A stretch of DNA of 64,000 nt, from contig JAHFPV010000004.1 of NCBI GenBank assembly GCA_023266575.1, positions 62,001-126,000 on the forward strand, in the 5' to 3' direction. Within the stretch, counting starts at the first letter, position 1. The number at the start of each line of letters is the position of its first letter. Below, one piece after another: positions 34,782 to 43,414 of the stretch. The stretch is from Sphingobium sp. (GTDB lineage: Bacteria; Pseudomonadota; Alphaproteobacteria; Sphingomonadales; Sphingomonadaceae). The notes under the pieces were generated by a model. The model saw nothing but the letters and a program-made list of their open reading frames with translations, was not told the DNA's origin and did no database searches. The position numbers were made by a program, and so were the translations under genes.

Positions 34782-36122
34782 TCACGCCATCAGCGCCGAT
34801 ACCGGCTTGTTGGTTTCCATGCTGTCGGTCCCCCATGTATCGACCGGCACACCCATCAACTGCTGCAATGTCAGGCCGACGCGGCTGACCGGTGTGCCTT
34901 CGCCTGCAATGTGCAGACCGGTTTTCATCCGTCCGCCTGCCGACCCGGCGGTCATCATCGGGATATTGTCGATGGTGTGGAATTTGGCGAATTCGGTTTC
35001 GCTATGCGCAAAGACGAGCGTGTTATCGAGCAGGGTCCGGTCCCCTTCCTGCACCGCGTCCAGCGCCTTGATGAAATAGGTCCAGGCTTCCATGCATTTG
35101 TTGACGTAGAAGGTGACCTCCGGCTGATAGCCCAGGCGATTGTCCATCACCTCCTCATGGGTCAGCTGATGATGGGTGATGGTGCTGCCGATGCGGGTCA
35201 GCGACGATGCACCATTGTTGAAATTCATGTTGAACACCCGGACATTGTCGCACGCCAGCGCCATGACCAGCAGGTCGGTCATCACCTGATGATTGGCCAT
35301 GACATTTTCGATTTCCGCATTGACCGGGCGGTCGGCGACGGATTGCGGCACGACGCAGCTTTGCATCGGTTCGGGCTTGGTCAGCTGCACGTCGAGCTGC
35401 TTTTCCAGCTGGCGCACCGACGTGAAATATTGGTCGAGTTTCTGCCGATCCGCCGCGCCCAGTCGCGCGTTGAGCGCCTGTCGCTGGTCCGCGACGCCCG
35501 ACAACACGCTGCGCCGGGCGAGCAGCGCTGGATCAGGGGTGAAGGTCGCACTGTTGGGATCGCGGAAATCGGGACCGAAGATACGGGTGTAGAGCGCGGC
35601 GGGGGAGACTTCAGCCGGGTTGAGATTGCCATTGCCGCGCCCCGACAGCGAGTTGCGCGGGTCGCCCGTCGCCGACAGTTCGAGTGAACGGAAGCGGGTG
35701 CGGGTGCCGATGACGTCACCGATCGCCACGTCGAAGGAGGGCGCGGGCAGTCCCCGGTCGGACGCAATCGCCATGCCGGTGCGGATGCCGATGCCGCCGC
35801 TGATATGCGGCAGGTTGGGCTTGCCATCCAGCGGCAGGCTGAAATCGCCAAGAATGTTGATCTTGTGCTTGAGCGGCGCAATCGCGGCCAGTTCTTCCTT
35901 CAGGTCATAGTCCGCGCCGATCTTGCTGGGATACCAGCGGGGCGGATTGACCCCCAGACCCCAGAACCAGGTGCCAAAGCGCACCGGCACCGGGGCGCCG
36001 GTCGCGGCCATCGCTGCGCCATTACCGTCCAGAAATGCGTCAAGCAGCGGCAGGCCGACCGCGACCGCCATGCCGTTGACCATGCCGCGCAACGCGGTGC
36101 GGCGGTTCAGGGTGAAGCTCAT
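34782..36122 (-). CDS. DUF1552 protein, Tat-exported
   Basis: A 446-residue exported protein with a twin-arginine leader (LNRRTALRGMVNGMAVAVG). Typical DUF1552 sequence follows: WFWGLGVNPPRWYP, LKHKINILGDFSLPLDGKPN and HISGGIGIRTG; the C-terminal part has NTLVFAHSETEFAKFHTIDNIPM and GGRMKTGLHI. The family is known from planctomycetes and various proteobacteria as partner of DUF1592-type cytochrome-like proteins, but its reaction is not established. It is last in a seven-gene operon and overlaps the DUF1592 gene by ATGA. Tat export suggests folding or cofactor binding in the cytoplasm. Confidence 0.9.
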   Translation of the reverse strand: MSFTLNRRTALRGMVNGMAVAVGLPLLDAFLDGNGAAMAATGAPVPVRFGTWFWGLGVNPPRWYPSKIGADYDLKEELAAIAPLKHKINILGDFSLPLDGKPNLPHISGGIGIRTGMAIASDRGLPAPSFDVAIGDVIGTRTRFRSLELSATGDPRNSLSGRGNGNLNPAEVSPAALYTRIFGPDFRDPNSATFTPDPALLARRSVLSGVADQRQALNARLGAADRQKLDQYFTSVRQLEKQLDVQLTKPEPMQSCVVPQSVADRPVNAEIENVMANHQVMTDLLVMALACDNVRVFNMNFNNGASSLTRIGSTITHHQLTHEEVMDNRLGYQPEVTFYVNKCMEAWTYFIKALDAVQEGDRTLLDNTLVFAHSETEFAKFHTIDNIPMMTAGSAGGRMKTGLHIAGEGTPVSRVGLTLQQLMGVPVDTWGTDSMETNKPVSALMA

Positions 36123-37804
36123 GGATGGACTCCTGTGCGGGTGGTCATGGCGATTTGGGGTGCAGCGAGCGGCGTAGCGGCGATGCGATAGGCCTGCGGC
36201 ATGGTGGCGACGCGCAGGAAGAGCGACGCAATGCGATAGCCATCCTTGGCAAAATCCTGCTCGATCCCGCCCGCCAATCCACCGTTATCCTCCGGCACGC
36301 GGCCAGTGGCATATTGGAAGGCGCGGCCTGCGACACATTCGGTGGTGGACTTGCTGGCGGCGAGCGCCTTGCCCAGGCCGACATTGCCCTGGAACGCGAC
36401 CCCTTCGAACAGGCCCGCCGTGTCGATCGGCGCGCCATTCTCGCGCGGGCGAAAGGCACCGATGCCATCGAATTTTTCGAGCGGCAGGCCGAGCGGATCG
36501 GTGATCCTGTGGCAGGCGGCGCAGACCGGGTCGCTGTTATGCGCGGTCAGGCGCATCTTGGCGGTCGGCATGGCGGTGCTGGTCACGTCCTGCACCGCGG
36601 TGAAATTGACGTTGCCGGGCGGGTTGGGGACGGGTTGGCACAGCAATAATTCACGGACCGCCCGGCCACGCAGGGTCGGCGAACTGCGCCCCGAATGGGC
36701 GTAGAGCGCCAGGAACCCCGCCTGGCCCAACAGACCCGCCCGGTCATCACCCAGCGCAAATTCATACGGCACCCAGCCCTGCGTCGATGTGACCTTCGCC
36801 TGATAGAGCGGCCCCAGCGCGCGGTTGATGAAGGTGCGGCGGGTGGTGAACAGGTCGCGATAATCGCCCTTCTGCGTCACCAATTGATCGACGATCATCC
36901 GCAGCATCTGTTCCGACAAAGCCGACGCGACATCGGGGTTGAAGCGGGGATAGACGATCTGATCCTTGGCCATTTCGTCGAACTTCTCGAACAACAGCAT
37001 GTCGGCGAAGAAGGCGCGCACGCCATCCTCCAGCCGGGGGGAGCGGACCATGCGCCCGGCGATGGCCGCCAGTTGCGCCGGGTCGGTCAGCTGGCCCTGC
37101 TCCGCCGCCTTCAGCAGCGCTTCATTGGGCGTCGTGTTCCACATCAGGAAGCTCAGCCGCGATGCGCGCGCCAGATTGTCGAGCCGCAGGCCACCGAGAC
37201 TTTCGGGGTCGGGTTCAGCGCTTTCCACAACATAGAGGAAATGCGGCGACACCAGCATGGCGGCCAGCCCCAGTTCCAGCCCCTTGTGGAAAGAGCCGCT
37301 CGATTCCGTCGCCTTGCCTGCCATCATGACATAGGCCGCGACTTCCTCCTGCGTCATCGGACGACGGAAGAGATAGCGGCCCACCGGCACCAAAACGCGC
37401 GCGGCGCAATCGGGATCGGGAGCCGCCGCGTCGCGTGGCGCGCAATCCATGAACTGGGCGCGATGGTCGGCATCGAATATCTGCGCCGCGATCGCACGGG
37501 CCATGGCATCAAACTGTTCAAGACCTGCGGGCGAAATGGTGGAGGATGCCGCGCCGGTCGCGATCAGTTCATGCACCGGGCGCACGATCGGCTCGAACCG
37601 GCCCGCCACGCGGATGTCGGGGCCGAATATGTCGGCGATGCTGTTGCGATATTGCGCTTCGGTCAGGCGGCGCATCGTGACGATCTGGCCGAGCGGTTCC
37701 TTGAGCGGAGCAAAAGAAGGCTCAGCCGATGCACTATGCGGCGCTTTTTCCGCCGAGCAGGCGGTCAGACCCAGCGCGACAATGAGGGAGAGCGCACGGA
37801 TCAT
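36119..37804 (-). CDS. DUF1592-type multidomain protein with a C-terminal haem-binding motif
   Basis: A 561-residue exported protein; LGLTACSAEK at the N-terminus looks like a lipobox. Domains in order appear to be DUF1587-like (MRRLTEAQYRNSIADIFG), DUF1595/1592-like (YLFRRPMTQEEVAAYV, RASRLSFLMWNTTPNEALL), DUF1588-like (RAGLLGQAGFLALYAHSGRS) and DUF1585-like (CVAGRAFQYATGRV). A CxxCH motif (PVCAACHRITDPLG) suggests one covalent c-type haem. Together with DUF1552 this forms a recurrent uncharacterised pair. Its neighbours encode electron carriers, which supports a redox role. Cellular location: periplasm or outer membrane, inferred. Confidence 0.88.
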   Translation of the reverse strand: MIRALSLIVALGLTACSAEKAPHSASAEPSFAPLKEPLGQIVTMRRLTEAQYRNSIADIFGPDIRVAGRFEPIVRPVHELIATGAASSTISPAGLEQFDAMARAIAAQIFDADHRAQFMDCAPRDAAAPDPDCAARVLVPVGRYLFRRPMTQEEVAAYVMMAGKATESSGSFHKGLELGLAAMLVSPHFLYVVESAEPDPESLGGLRLDNLARASRLSFLMWNTTPNEALLKAAEQGQLTDPAQLAAIAGRMVRSPRLEDGVRAFFADMLLFEKFDEMAKDQIVYPRFNPDVASALSEQMLRMIVDQLVTQKGDYRDLFTTRRTFINRALGPLYQAKVTSTQGWVPYEFALGDDRAGLLGQAGFLALYAHSGRSSPTLRGRAVRELLLCQPVPNPPGNVNFTAVQDVTSTAMPTAKMRLTAHNSDPVCAACHRITDPLGLPLEKFDGIGAFRPRENGAPIDTAGLFEGVAFQGNVGLGKALAASKSTTECVAGRAFQYATGRVPEDNGGLAGGIEQDFAKDGYRIASLFLRVATMPQAYRIAATPLAAPQIAMTTRTGVHP

Positions 37805-38931
37805 TGTTGCGCCACCTTGGTCGCGGGCGGGGTATCATTGACGAAGGCGGGAATGGCCCCCGCCTCCATCGCGCTGGAGATACGACGGCACTGGCCGGTC
37901 GCCGGATCGCGATCGCCATCGGCCAGCTTCTTGAGCGCCGCATACATGGCGGCGCAGTCATAGCCCGCCGTCGTGGCCGCCCCTTCCCCGCCGATCGAGG
38001 CGCTGGCCATGATATCCCAGATTGGCTGGTAACCACCGACCAGTCCTTTAAGCGACCCGTCCGGCTGGAAGGTCAGACGCAGGCGCGCCTTGGTCATGTC
38101 ATATTCGGTGCGCTTGCCGCGAATGTCGCGTTCGGACCCCTGCCCCCAGGTCTGGCGCAGGCGGATTTGGGCCGGATCGGTCATCAACACGCCGTCGACG
38201 ATGCGGCCTTTCAGCACATTGCGATGCTGCGCATTGGCAACGACGGTGTAGCTGGCGTCGCGCATGAAATTTTGCTTGGAATCGACGACTGCGCGATCCT
38301 CGCTATTGGCGTAGATCACGCTGACGTCGGGATCGTCCTGCAAACTGTCCACGCCGGTCAGCAGAAGCACCTGTGTATGTTCGCCACTGACGAGAAACTG
38401 GGTCAGCCCGCGCACAATGTCGCCGCCGGTGCCATCGACCCCGCGCCACGTCCGCACGCAGCCCATGGCGCGCCATGTCTGGTTGTCCACTCCGGTCTGG
38501 CCCGTGGGGCTCGTGAAGGGTTCATGGCCGCAACCGTCCGCGTCCGCGCCTTCGTCCAGATCCAGTCCCTGCGCGACCTTTCCCTGCACAATGCGCTGGG
38601 GCGGGCGATCGAACAACGCCGGGTGGGTGCAGATATTGGTCCCCTGCGGCCCGAAGGCGTATCCGGTCCATCGCTTGGTCAGCTCCGCTTCGTTCGGCTT
38701 TTCCAGCAGGCGCAGCCGTTCTGCGGGTGCCTGGGTCTGGAGATAATTCTCTCGCAGCGTGGCGGCGAGGCCGTCCGGGCAGTCCTGCGCGCCCTGATGG
38801 ATAGCGGGCGCGAAATGGGTGAAAACAAAGCCTAGCTCGCCATTGGCGGGCGGCGCGGGCAAGGCCTGTGCCTGCGCGATCGGGGCGAGGAAGCTTGCCG
38901 TGCATAGGGCTGCGATCCTGTAGGCGATCAT
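37801..38931 (-). CDS. Secreted protein of unknown function between cytochrome-type and DUF1592 genes
   Basis: I do not recognise this 376-residue protein. It has a clear signal peptide (IAALCTASFLAPIAQAQA). The mature part is soluble, with at least six cysteines (QDCPDG, NICTHP, DGCGHEP, MGCVRT, YDCAAM, GQCRRI) and an acidic stretch (GLDLDEGADADGCGHEP). Repeated phrases such as VDGVLMTDPAQIRL and LKGLVGGYQPIWDIM suggest a large beta-rich domain. ATG 38931 follows AAGGAG. It overlaps the DUF1592 gene by ATGA, so it is likely part of the same exported complex or pathway. Confidence 0.72.
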   Translation of the reverse strand: MIAYRIAALCTASFLAPIAQAQALPAPPANGELGFVFTHFAPAIHQGAQDCPDGLAATLRENYLQTQAPAERLRLLEKPNEAELTKRWTGYAFGPQGTNICTHPALFDRPPQRIVQGKVAQGLDLDEGADADGCGHEPFTSPTGQTGVDNQTWRAMGCVRTWRGVDGTGGDIVRGLTQFLVSGEHTQVLLLTGVDSLQDDPDVSVIYANSEDRAVVDSKQNFMRDASYTVVANAQHRNVLKGRIVDGVLMTDPAQIRLRQTWGQGSERDIRGKRTEYDMTKARLRLTFQPDGSLKGLVGGYQPIWDIMASASIGGEGAATTAGYDCAAMYAALKKLADGDRDPATGQCRRISSAMEAGAIPAFVNDTPPATKVAQQ

Positions 38932-38945
38932 GATGCTCTCCTTCA

Positions 38946-39719
38946 TCAGGGGTTCAACGCCACGCCGTCGGCGGGCACGGGCTGGCGCGGGGCGGCGCGA
39001 TAGACGGGCTTGCCGCGATAGACCCATTGCGCGGATTCGGCGGTCTGGCGGACGCTCCATTGCCCCACGCTCCGCCGCGCCATGCCGGTGGAATGCGGAC
39101 TCCAGCCGCAGGGATCGGCGCAGTCTGCGGATTTCGGCCTGAACAGCCAGTTGCCCTGCGCATCGGCCAGCATATAGGCACCATCGACCAGCCGCGCGGT
39201 GACATCGGGCGGCGCGACCAGCTTGGGCGGCGGCGGCAGATATTTGAGGCTATTCCACAAATAGCCGTCCGCTCCGTCATGCTCGGTCGATCCGGGACGA
39301 GCATCTTTTCGCGTGAACACCAGATGGACCTTCTTATAGACCCATTGCGGCCCGGCCGGTCCTTCCATCACCGTCCAGTCGGGGTTGTCCGACGCTGGTT
39401 TCGTCGCCGCCACTTCCTGACGCGGTCCACCAAAGGCGCGCGGGACAGGGGAGATCGGCACGCCGCGTGGGGCCAACAATGGCTCCCATTGGGTCAGGCA
39501 AGCGCCGCTGCAATAAAGGGCGGGCTGTCCGGTTCGGCCGGTCGCGGCACGCATATCCATGCCATAAAGGGTGAAGCCGCGCCGGTCGGTATAGACGCGC
39601 GCCTTGACCGAAATGCCGCGCGGAAAATGATCGGCCGCCGCAACTGGAATGTCGAGGTCAGCCGCCTGCGCCCAGAGCGGTGCGGGGAAGAAAGCCAGCA
39701 GGATAAGCGCGCGACGCAT
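38946..39719 (-). CDS. Secreted protein with two PF03640-like repeats
   Basis: A 257-residue exported protein (signal to WAQA). Two repeats resemble the COG4315/PF03640 secreted repeat. The first is VYTDRRGFTLYGMD, then CSGACLTQWEPLLAP, closed by PQWVYKKVHLVF. The second is ARLVDGAYMLADAQGNWLF, then CADPCGWSP, closed by AQWVYRGKPVYRA. Such repeats are usually single, in small secreted or lipoproteins of unknown role. The paired cysteines in each repeat could bind a metal or form disulfides. It overlaps the cytochrome gene by one base (TGATG). Function is unknown; context is electron transfer. Confidence 0.72.
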   Translation of the reverse strand: MRRALILLAFFPAPLWAQAADLDIPVAAADHFPRGISVKARVYTDRRGFTLYGMDMRAATGRTGQPALYCSGACLTQWEPLLAPRGVPISPVPRAFGGPRQEVAATKPASDNPDWTVMEGPAGPQWVYKKVHLVFTRKDARPGSTEHDGADGYLWNSLKYLPPPPKLVAPPDVTARLVDGAYMLADAQGNWLFRPKSADCADPCGWSPHSTGMARRSVGQWSVRQTAESAQWVYRGKPVYRAAPRQPVPADGVALNP

Positions 39720-40171
39720 CAGCGCTTGTCCTCGACCCGGAAGCTGCGGTGGCAGGTCGCGCAACTGCCGCCCAGCGCCTTGGCCGCGATCCGCATTTTC
39801 GCCACGTCGCCGCTGCCTGCGACGCCGGCAAAGGCATTGGCCTGCGCGACGAAGCCGTCCTGCGCCTTTTTGAAGGCGGGTGCCTGGCTCCAGATTTCGG
39901 CCTTCGCCGCTGTCTTTACACCGGGGCGCGGGCCGCTGCCCGCCGGGAACCAGCCGACATGCTGGCGCGCATAATCGCGAATCTGGCGCGCGGAAATCTG
40001 CACTACATAAAGCTGCGGACTGCCCGATTTCAGCTCGTCATTGATATTCTTGAACGCCGCACCGACTTCGCGGAAGCCCGCGATCCGGGTCGCGACGATA
40101 TCGCCGGGCGCAGCGATCAGCGGCGATGTGAGCAGGGCTGCAAAACCGGCTGCGATCAGGAATTTCCGCAT
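39719..40171 (-). CDS. Cytochrome c556/c'-type protein
   Basis: A 150-residue periplasmic cytochrome. It has a signal peptide to AAP, then a helical body starting IVATRIAGFREVGAAFKNI, with the haem site near the C-terminus in GGSCATCHRSFR (CxxCH). This position of the motif and the four-helix size are typical of class II cytochromes (c' and c556). It probably carries electrons in the periplasm. It is third in the operon, after HiPIP and cytochrome b561 genes, so an electron path from b561 to soluble carriers is plausible. Confidence 0.87.
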   Translation of the reverse strand: MRKFLIAAGFAALLTSPLIAAPGDIVATRIAGFREVGAAFKNINDELKSGSPQLYVVQISARQIRDYARQHVGWFPAGSGPRPGVKTAAKAEIWSQAPAFKKAQDGFVAQANAFAGVAGSGDVAKMRIAAKALGGSCATCHRSFRVEDKR

Positions 40172-40190
40172 GGTCTATCCTTTCTTGGGT

Positions 40191-40847
40191 TCAGAGCGCA
40201 GGTTCGGCAAAGAGCCACCAGGCGAGTGCCGCCGACAGCGACAGCGCGACGAGCAATGCCAATGGTCCGGCCCGGCGCATCGCCATCGGCGCTTGGGCGG
40301 CGGTGCTGCCTGTCACCATCGGTCCGATCAGGTTGCGCCTTCGCACCACGAGGTAGAACAGGACCGCCAGCACATGCAGCACGATGAGCGCTTGCAGCAC
40401 GGTGAAGCAGACCCCGTGGATGGCGGAGGCCAACCGCCCCTGATCGAAATCGACAAGGTGGGAAAGCGGCCCGGACTCGATGCCGTCTATGTCGACCGCA
40501 AACAGCCCGCTCACCACCTGCGTGCCTAATATCGCCAGCATCGCGACGACGCTCCAGCCGCCCAGCGGGTTATGGCCGACGCTGGCAGGTGCCTGCTTAT
40601 CGGCCAGATAGGCGCGGATGGCGCGCGGGCCTTTCAAGAAATAGGCAAAACGCGCCGTGTCGGAGCCAACCACGCCCCAGATCAGGCGGAAGGCGATGAG
40701 GAACAACACCGCCTGCCCCGACAGGCGATGCCAGTCCATGCGGTAATTTTCCGCGCTCCACCAGGAAAAGCCGATCAGCACGACCAGCGCCCAGTGGAAC
40801 AGGCGGACGGGCAAGTCCCAGACGAACTGGCGCGGCGCGCGCGTCAT
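40191..40847 (-). CDS. Cytochrome b561-type membrane protein
   Basis: A 218-residue inner-membrane dihaem b-type cytochrome. His ligands are visible in PVRLFHWALVVLIGF, DWHRLSGQAVLFLIAF and in the LQALIVLHVLAVLFYL helix, with a further His in AIHGVCFTV. Four core helices plus a fifth C-terminal one (LALLVALSLSAALAWWLF) are predicted. Such proteins move electrons between the quinone pool and periplasmic carriers. It lies 5 bp after the HiPIP gene and 19 bp before the c556-type gene, consistent with a dedicated membrane link for this operon. Confidence 0.9.
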   Translation of the reverse strand: MTRAPRQFVWDLPVRLFHWALVVLIGFSWWSAENYRMDWHRLSGQAVLFLIAFRLIWGVVGSDTARFAYFLKGPRAIRAYLADKQAPASVGHNPLGGWSVVAMLAILGTQVVSGLFAVDIDGIESGPLSHLVDFDQGRLASAIHGVCFTVLQALIVLHVLAVLFYLVVRRRNLIGPMVTGSTAAQAPMAMRRAGPLALLVALSLSAALAWWLFAEPAL

Positions 40848-40852
40848 CGCGA

Positions 40853-41155
40853 TCAGCCCTTCTTCGCCCAGCTGTCACACACGCCATTGGCCGGAACAAT
40901 GCCGCCGCTCAGCAATGCGCATTGGCCGCAATCCGCGCCCTTGCCGGTGAAGAAGGCGCAGGTCGCGCAATGTTTGGCAGGATCAGGCGCGGGGGATTTG
41001 AAGCCGAGCGACTTGCGCATACTCTTCTGCGCTGCGGACAGGGTGGCAGGATCGGCACAGGACGCCGCATGGGCCTGAGCAGCGATCGCCAATGGCGCGA
41101 TAGCGACCAGCCCCAATATGGTCCGGCGTGTCAGCATCCCATCGCTATCCGGCAT
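40853..41155 (-). CDS. High-potential iron-sulfur protein (HiPIP)
   Basis: A 100-residue periplasmic [4Fe-4S] electron carrier. The Tat-type leader is LTRRTILGLVAIAPLAIAA, standard for HiPIPs. Mature cysteines follow the family order: HCATCAFF, GADCGQCALL and ANGVCDSWAKK, with aromatic residues around the last one. One cysteine more than the usual four is present (DCGQC). ATG 41155 has GGAG 7 bp upstream. It is the first gene of the operon that ends with DUF1552 and probably the soluble carrier for the whole system. Confidence 0.9.
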   Translation of the reverse strand: MPDSDGMLTRRTILGLVAIAPLAIAAQAHAASCADPATLSAAQKSMRKSLGFKSPAPDPAKHCATCAFFTGKGADCGQCALLSGGIVPANGVCDSWAKKG

Positions 41156-41351
41156 AACCCTGTCTCCTGCATCGGGCCGGTCGAGCGGCCTCTATGCGCA
41201 AGGCTTTAGCAGATGGGGTGCCGACTAATTTGTCTGCGTTGACACAGAGGGACGAAAAGGCGGGCGTCAATGTCCCTGCGATGGCTGTCACGCCACAATT
41301 GAATCGCCACCGGAAAAGACCGACAAGAGGAGCCAAGAGAGGAAAGCCGCC
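41156..41351. promoter_or_regulatory. Divergent promoter region between the HiPIP operon and a two-component system
   Basis: A 196-bp gap separates the minus-strand HiPIP start from the plus-strand regulator start. It should hold promoters for both. A TTGACA at 41239-41244 resembles a -35 element, but no matching -10 was found at normal spacing. Sharing this control region makes the response regulator a candidate controller of the redox operon. Confidence 0.4.
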
Positions 41352-42080
41352 ATGTCGGACGTCGAAGCCCCCGCCCGCCCCCGGCTGCTGATCGTCGATG
41401 ACGATCCGGCGCTCCGCACGCTGATCCGCGATTTCCTGATCGCGCAGGGCTATGATGTGGATGAGGCGGAGGATGGGCGCTCCATGCGCGCAGCGCTGGC
41501 GCGACAGGCGGCCGATATCGTCATCCTCGACGTGATGATGCCGGGCGAGGACGGGCTGTCGCTGGCCCGGACGCTATCGGACACCGCCGATGTCGGGATC
41601 ATCATGGTGTCGGCGCTGGGGACGGAGACGGACCGGATCACAGGGCTGGAGGGCGGCGCCGACGATTATCTGCCAAAGCCCGTGTCGCCGCGCGAACTGC
41701 TCGCCCGCATCCGCGCGCTGGAACGGCGGCGGCGACCGGTTGCGGGCGGCAACGCCGACGCGACCGCCCATTATCAGTTTGACGGCTGGCGGCTGGACCC
41801 GGTGCGCCGGGTCTTGCGCGATCCGGGCGGGATCATCATCGGCCTGTCGGAGGGCGAATTTGGCCTGCTGCTGACCTTCATCGAAAAGCCGCAGCAGATA
41901 TTGAACCGCGACCAGCTACTGGAACTGGCGCGCGGCGAGGATAGCGATGCCTTTGACCGCGCGATCGACACGCAGGTCAGCCGGTTGCGGCGGAAACTGG
42001 GCACCCGCGCCCATGGCGAAATCATCCGAACGGTGCGCAGCGAAGGCTATATTTTCCTGCCGATGGTCACACGCGCATGA
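41352..42080 (+). CDS. OmpR/PhoB-family response regulator
   Basis: A 242-residue regulator. The receiver starts RLLIVDDDPALRTLI, the phospho-acceptor is in VILDVMMPGEDG (Asp60), and the conserved Lys is in DDYLPKPVSPREL. A winged-helix effector domain follows from about 140 (LSEGEFGLLLTFIEKPQQILNRD, split across helices; VSRLRRKL; TVRSEGYIF). GAGGAAAG precedes ATG 41352. It overlaps its kinase gene by ATGA and diverges from the HiPIP-DUF1552 operon, which it may control. Confidence 0.93.
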   Translation: MSDVEAPARPRLLIVDDDPALRTLIRDFLIAQGYDVDEAEDGRSMRAALARQAADIVILDVMMPGEDGLSLARTLSDTADVGIIMVSALGTETDRITGLEGGADDYLPKPVSPRELLARIRALERRRRPVAGGNADATAHYQFDGWRLDPVRRVLRDPGGIIIGLSEGEFGLLLTFIEKPQQILNRDQLLELARGEDSDAFDRAIDTQVSRLRRKLGTRAHGEIIRTVRSEGYIFLPMVTRA

Positions 42081-43414
42081 TGATGCGTCTGCGCCAATGG
42101 GCCAACTCGATCCACGCCCATATGCTGGCAATGGCATTTGGCGTGATCGCCACGTTGACGCTGTTCAGCCTGTCGATCCTGTTCCTGATCCACCCATCCG
42201 AAAAAACGCCCGTATCCATTTATGAAATTTCCCGCCTGATGCGCGGCCAGCCGATTTTGCGCGACGCGCCGGTACTGCACATTCGCACACAGACAAGCGC
42301 TCCCCGCGCGATGACCGACCCCAGCGAAAGACTGCTCGCCAGAATGCTGGCGGACAGGTTGCGGCTCCCGCCCGCTCATGTCCTGCTGTATCTGAACGAC
42401 GGCGATCAGAAACGATATGACCAGTTCAACCGCGAAATCGCGCTCTACGGACGCGATGGACAGGTCGATCCATTCATCGTCGGCACCTTCACCGCTGCGG
42501 CCCGGCAGCCATCGGGCCAATGGCGCATCGTGACGCGGGAAGCGCGCGCGCCCGGCACGATCTGGAACCTGACCGGGCAGGATACGCTGTTGTTCGGGCT
42601 GCTCTTCATCATCCCGCTCAGCATGTGGTTCAGCGCGCGGCTGACCCGACCGATCCGCAGCTTCGCCGCAGCGGCCGAACGGATGGGGGCAGGCAATGAG
42701 GCAGCGCCGGTCCCGGTCGAAGGGCCGACCGAAATCCGCATGGCGGCCCGGTCGATCAACGACATGCAGGCACGTATCGCGCGGTTCGTGCAGGAACGGA
42801 CATCGGTGGTCGGCGCAATCGCCCATGACTTGCGGACACCTCTATCCCGCCTTCACTTCCACCTTGCCGCAGCGCCAGACCCGATCCGCACCGCCGCGCA
42901 GGAGGAAATTCGTCAGATGGAGCAACTCATCAGCACCACGCTGGACTTTGTCGACAATGAAAGCCGCCCGCGCGTGATGGAGCCGCTGGACCTTGGCCTG
43001 CTGGTCGAGGGGCTGGTCGATGATTTTGCCGATATGGGCAAGCCGGTCACCATCGCCGAAGTCGCGCCCATCACCATCCAGGGCGACATGATCCTGCTGC
43101 GGCGGCTGTTCGCCAACCTGATCGACAATGCCGTCAAATATGGCGACGCCGCCCACGTCACGGTGCGAACGCAGGGCATGATGGCAGTGGTCGAGGTGGC
43201 CGATAATGGCCCCGGCATGAGCCAGGACCACTTGGCCCGCGCGTTCGAACCGTTTTTCCGCGGCGAACCCTCCCGCAACCGGCGCACCGGCGGGGTGGGC
43301 CTTGGCCTCTCCATCGTCCAGTCAGCGGCGCAGGCCCATGGCGGCCATGTCATACTGGCAAGCCAGGCCAAAGGCGGCCTGCGCGCCAGCGTCTATTTGC
43401 CGCTACCTGGTTAA
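42077..43414 (+). CDS. Sensor histidine kinase, partner of the OmpR-type regulator
   Basis: A 445-residue membrane kinase. Helix 1 is near residues 15-38, a periplasmic sensor of about 130 residues follows, then helix 2 (LFGLLFIIPLSMWFSARL). A HAMP segment (LTRPIRSFAAAAERMG) leads to HisKA with GAIAHDLRTPLSRL (His250). The ATPase domain has LFANLIDNAVKYG, VADNGPGM and GGVGLGLSIVQSAAQAHGG. No extra domains. Its stop codon shares the palindrome TTAA (43411-43414) with the stop of the convergent next gene. Confidence 0.92.
   Translation: MMMRLRQWANSIHAHMLAMAFGVIATLTLFSLSILFLIHPSEKTPVSIYEISRLMRGQPILRDAPVLHIRTQTSAPRAMTDPSERLLARMLADRLRLPPAHVLLYLNDGDQKRYDQFNREIALYGRDGQVDPFIVGTFTAAARQPSGQWRIVTREARAPGTIWNLTGQDTLLFGLLFIIPLSMWFSARLTRPIRSFAAAAERMGAGNEAAPVPVEGPTEIRMAARSINDMQARIARFVQERTSVVGAIAHDLRTPLSRLHFHLAAAPDPIRTAAQEEIRQMEQLISTTLDFVDNESRPRVMEPLDLGLLVEGLVDDFADMGKPVTIAEVAPITIQGDMILLRRLFANLIDNAVKYGDAAHVTVRTQGMMAVVEVADNGPGMSQDHLARAFEPFFRGEPSRNRRTGGVGLGLSIVQSAAQAHGGHVILASQAKGGLRASVYLPLPG

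Noticed and set aside
41239-41244. TTGACA as a sigma-70 -35 element
   Set aside because: No acceptable -10 sequence at 16-18 bp spacing, so a promoter was not called.
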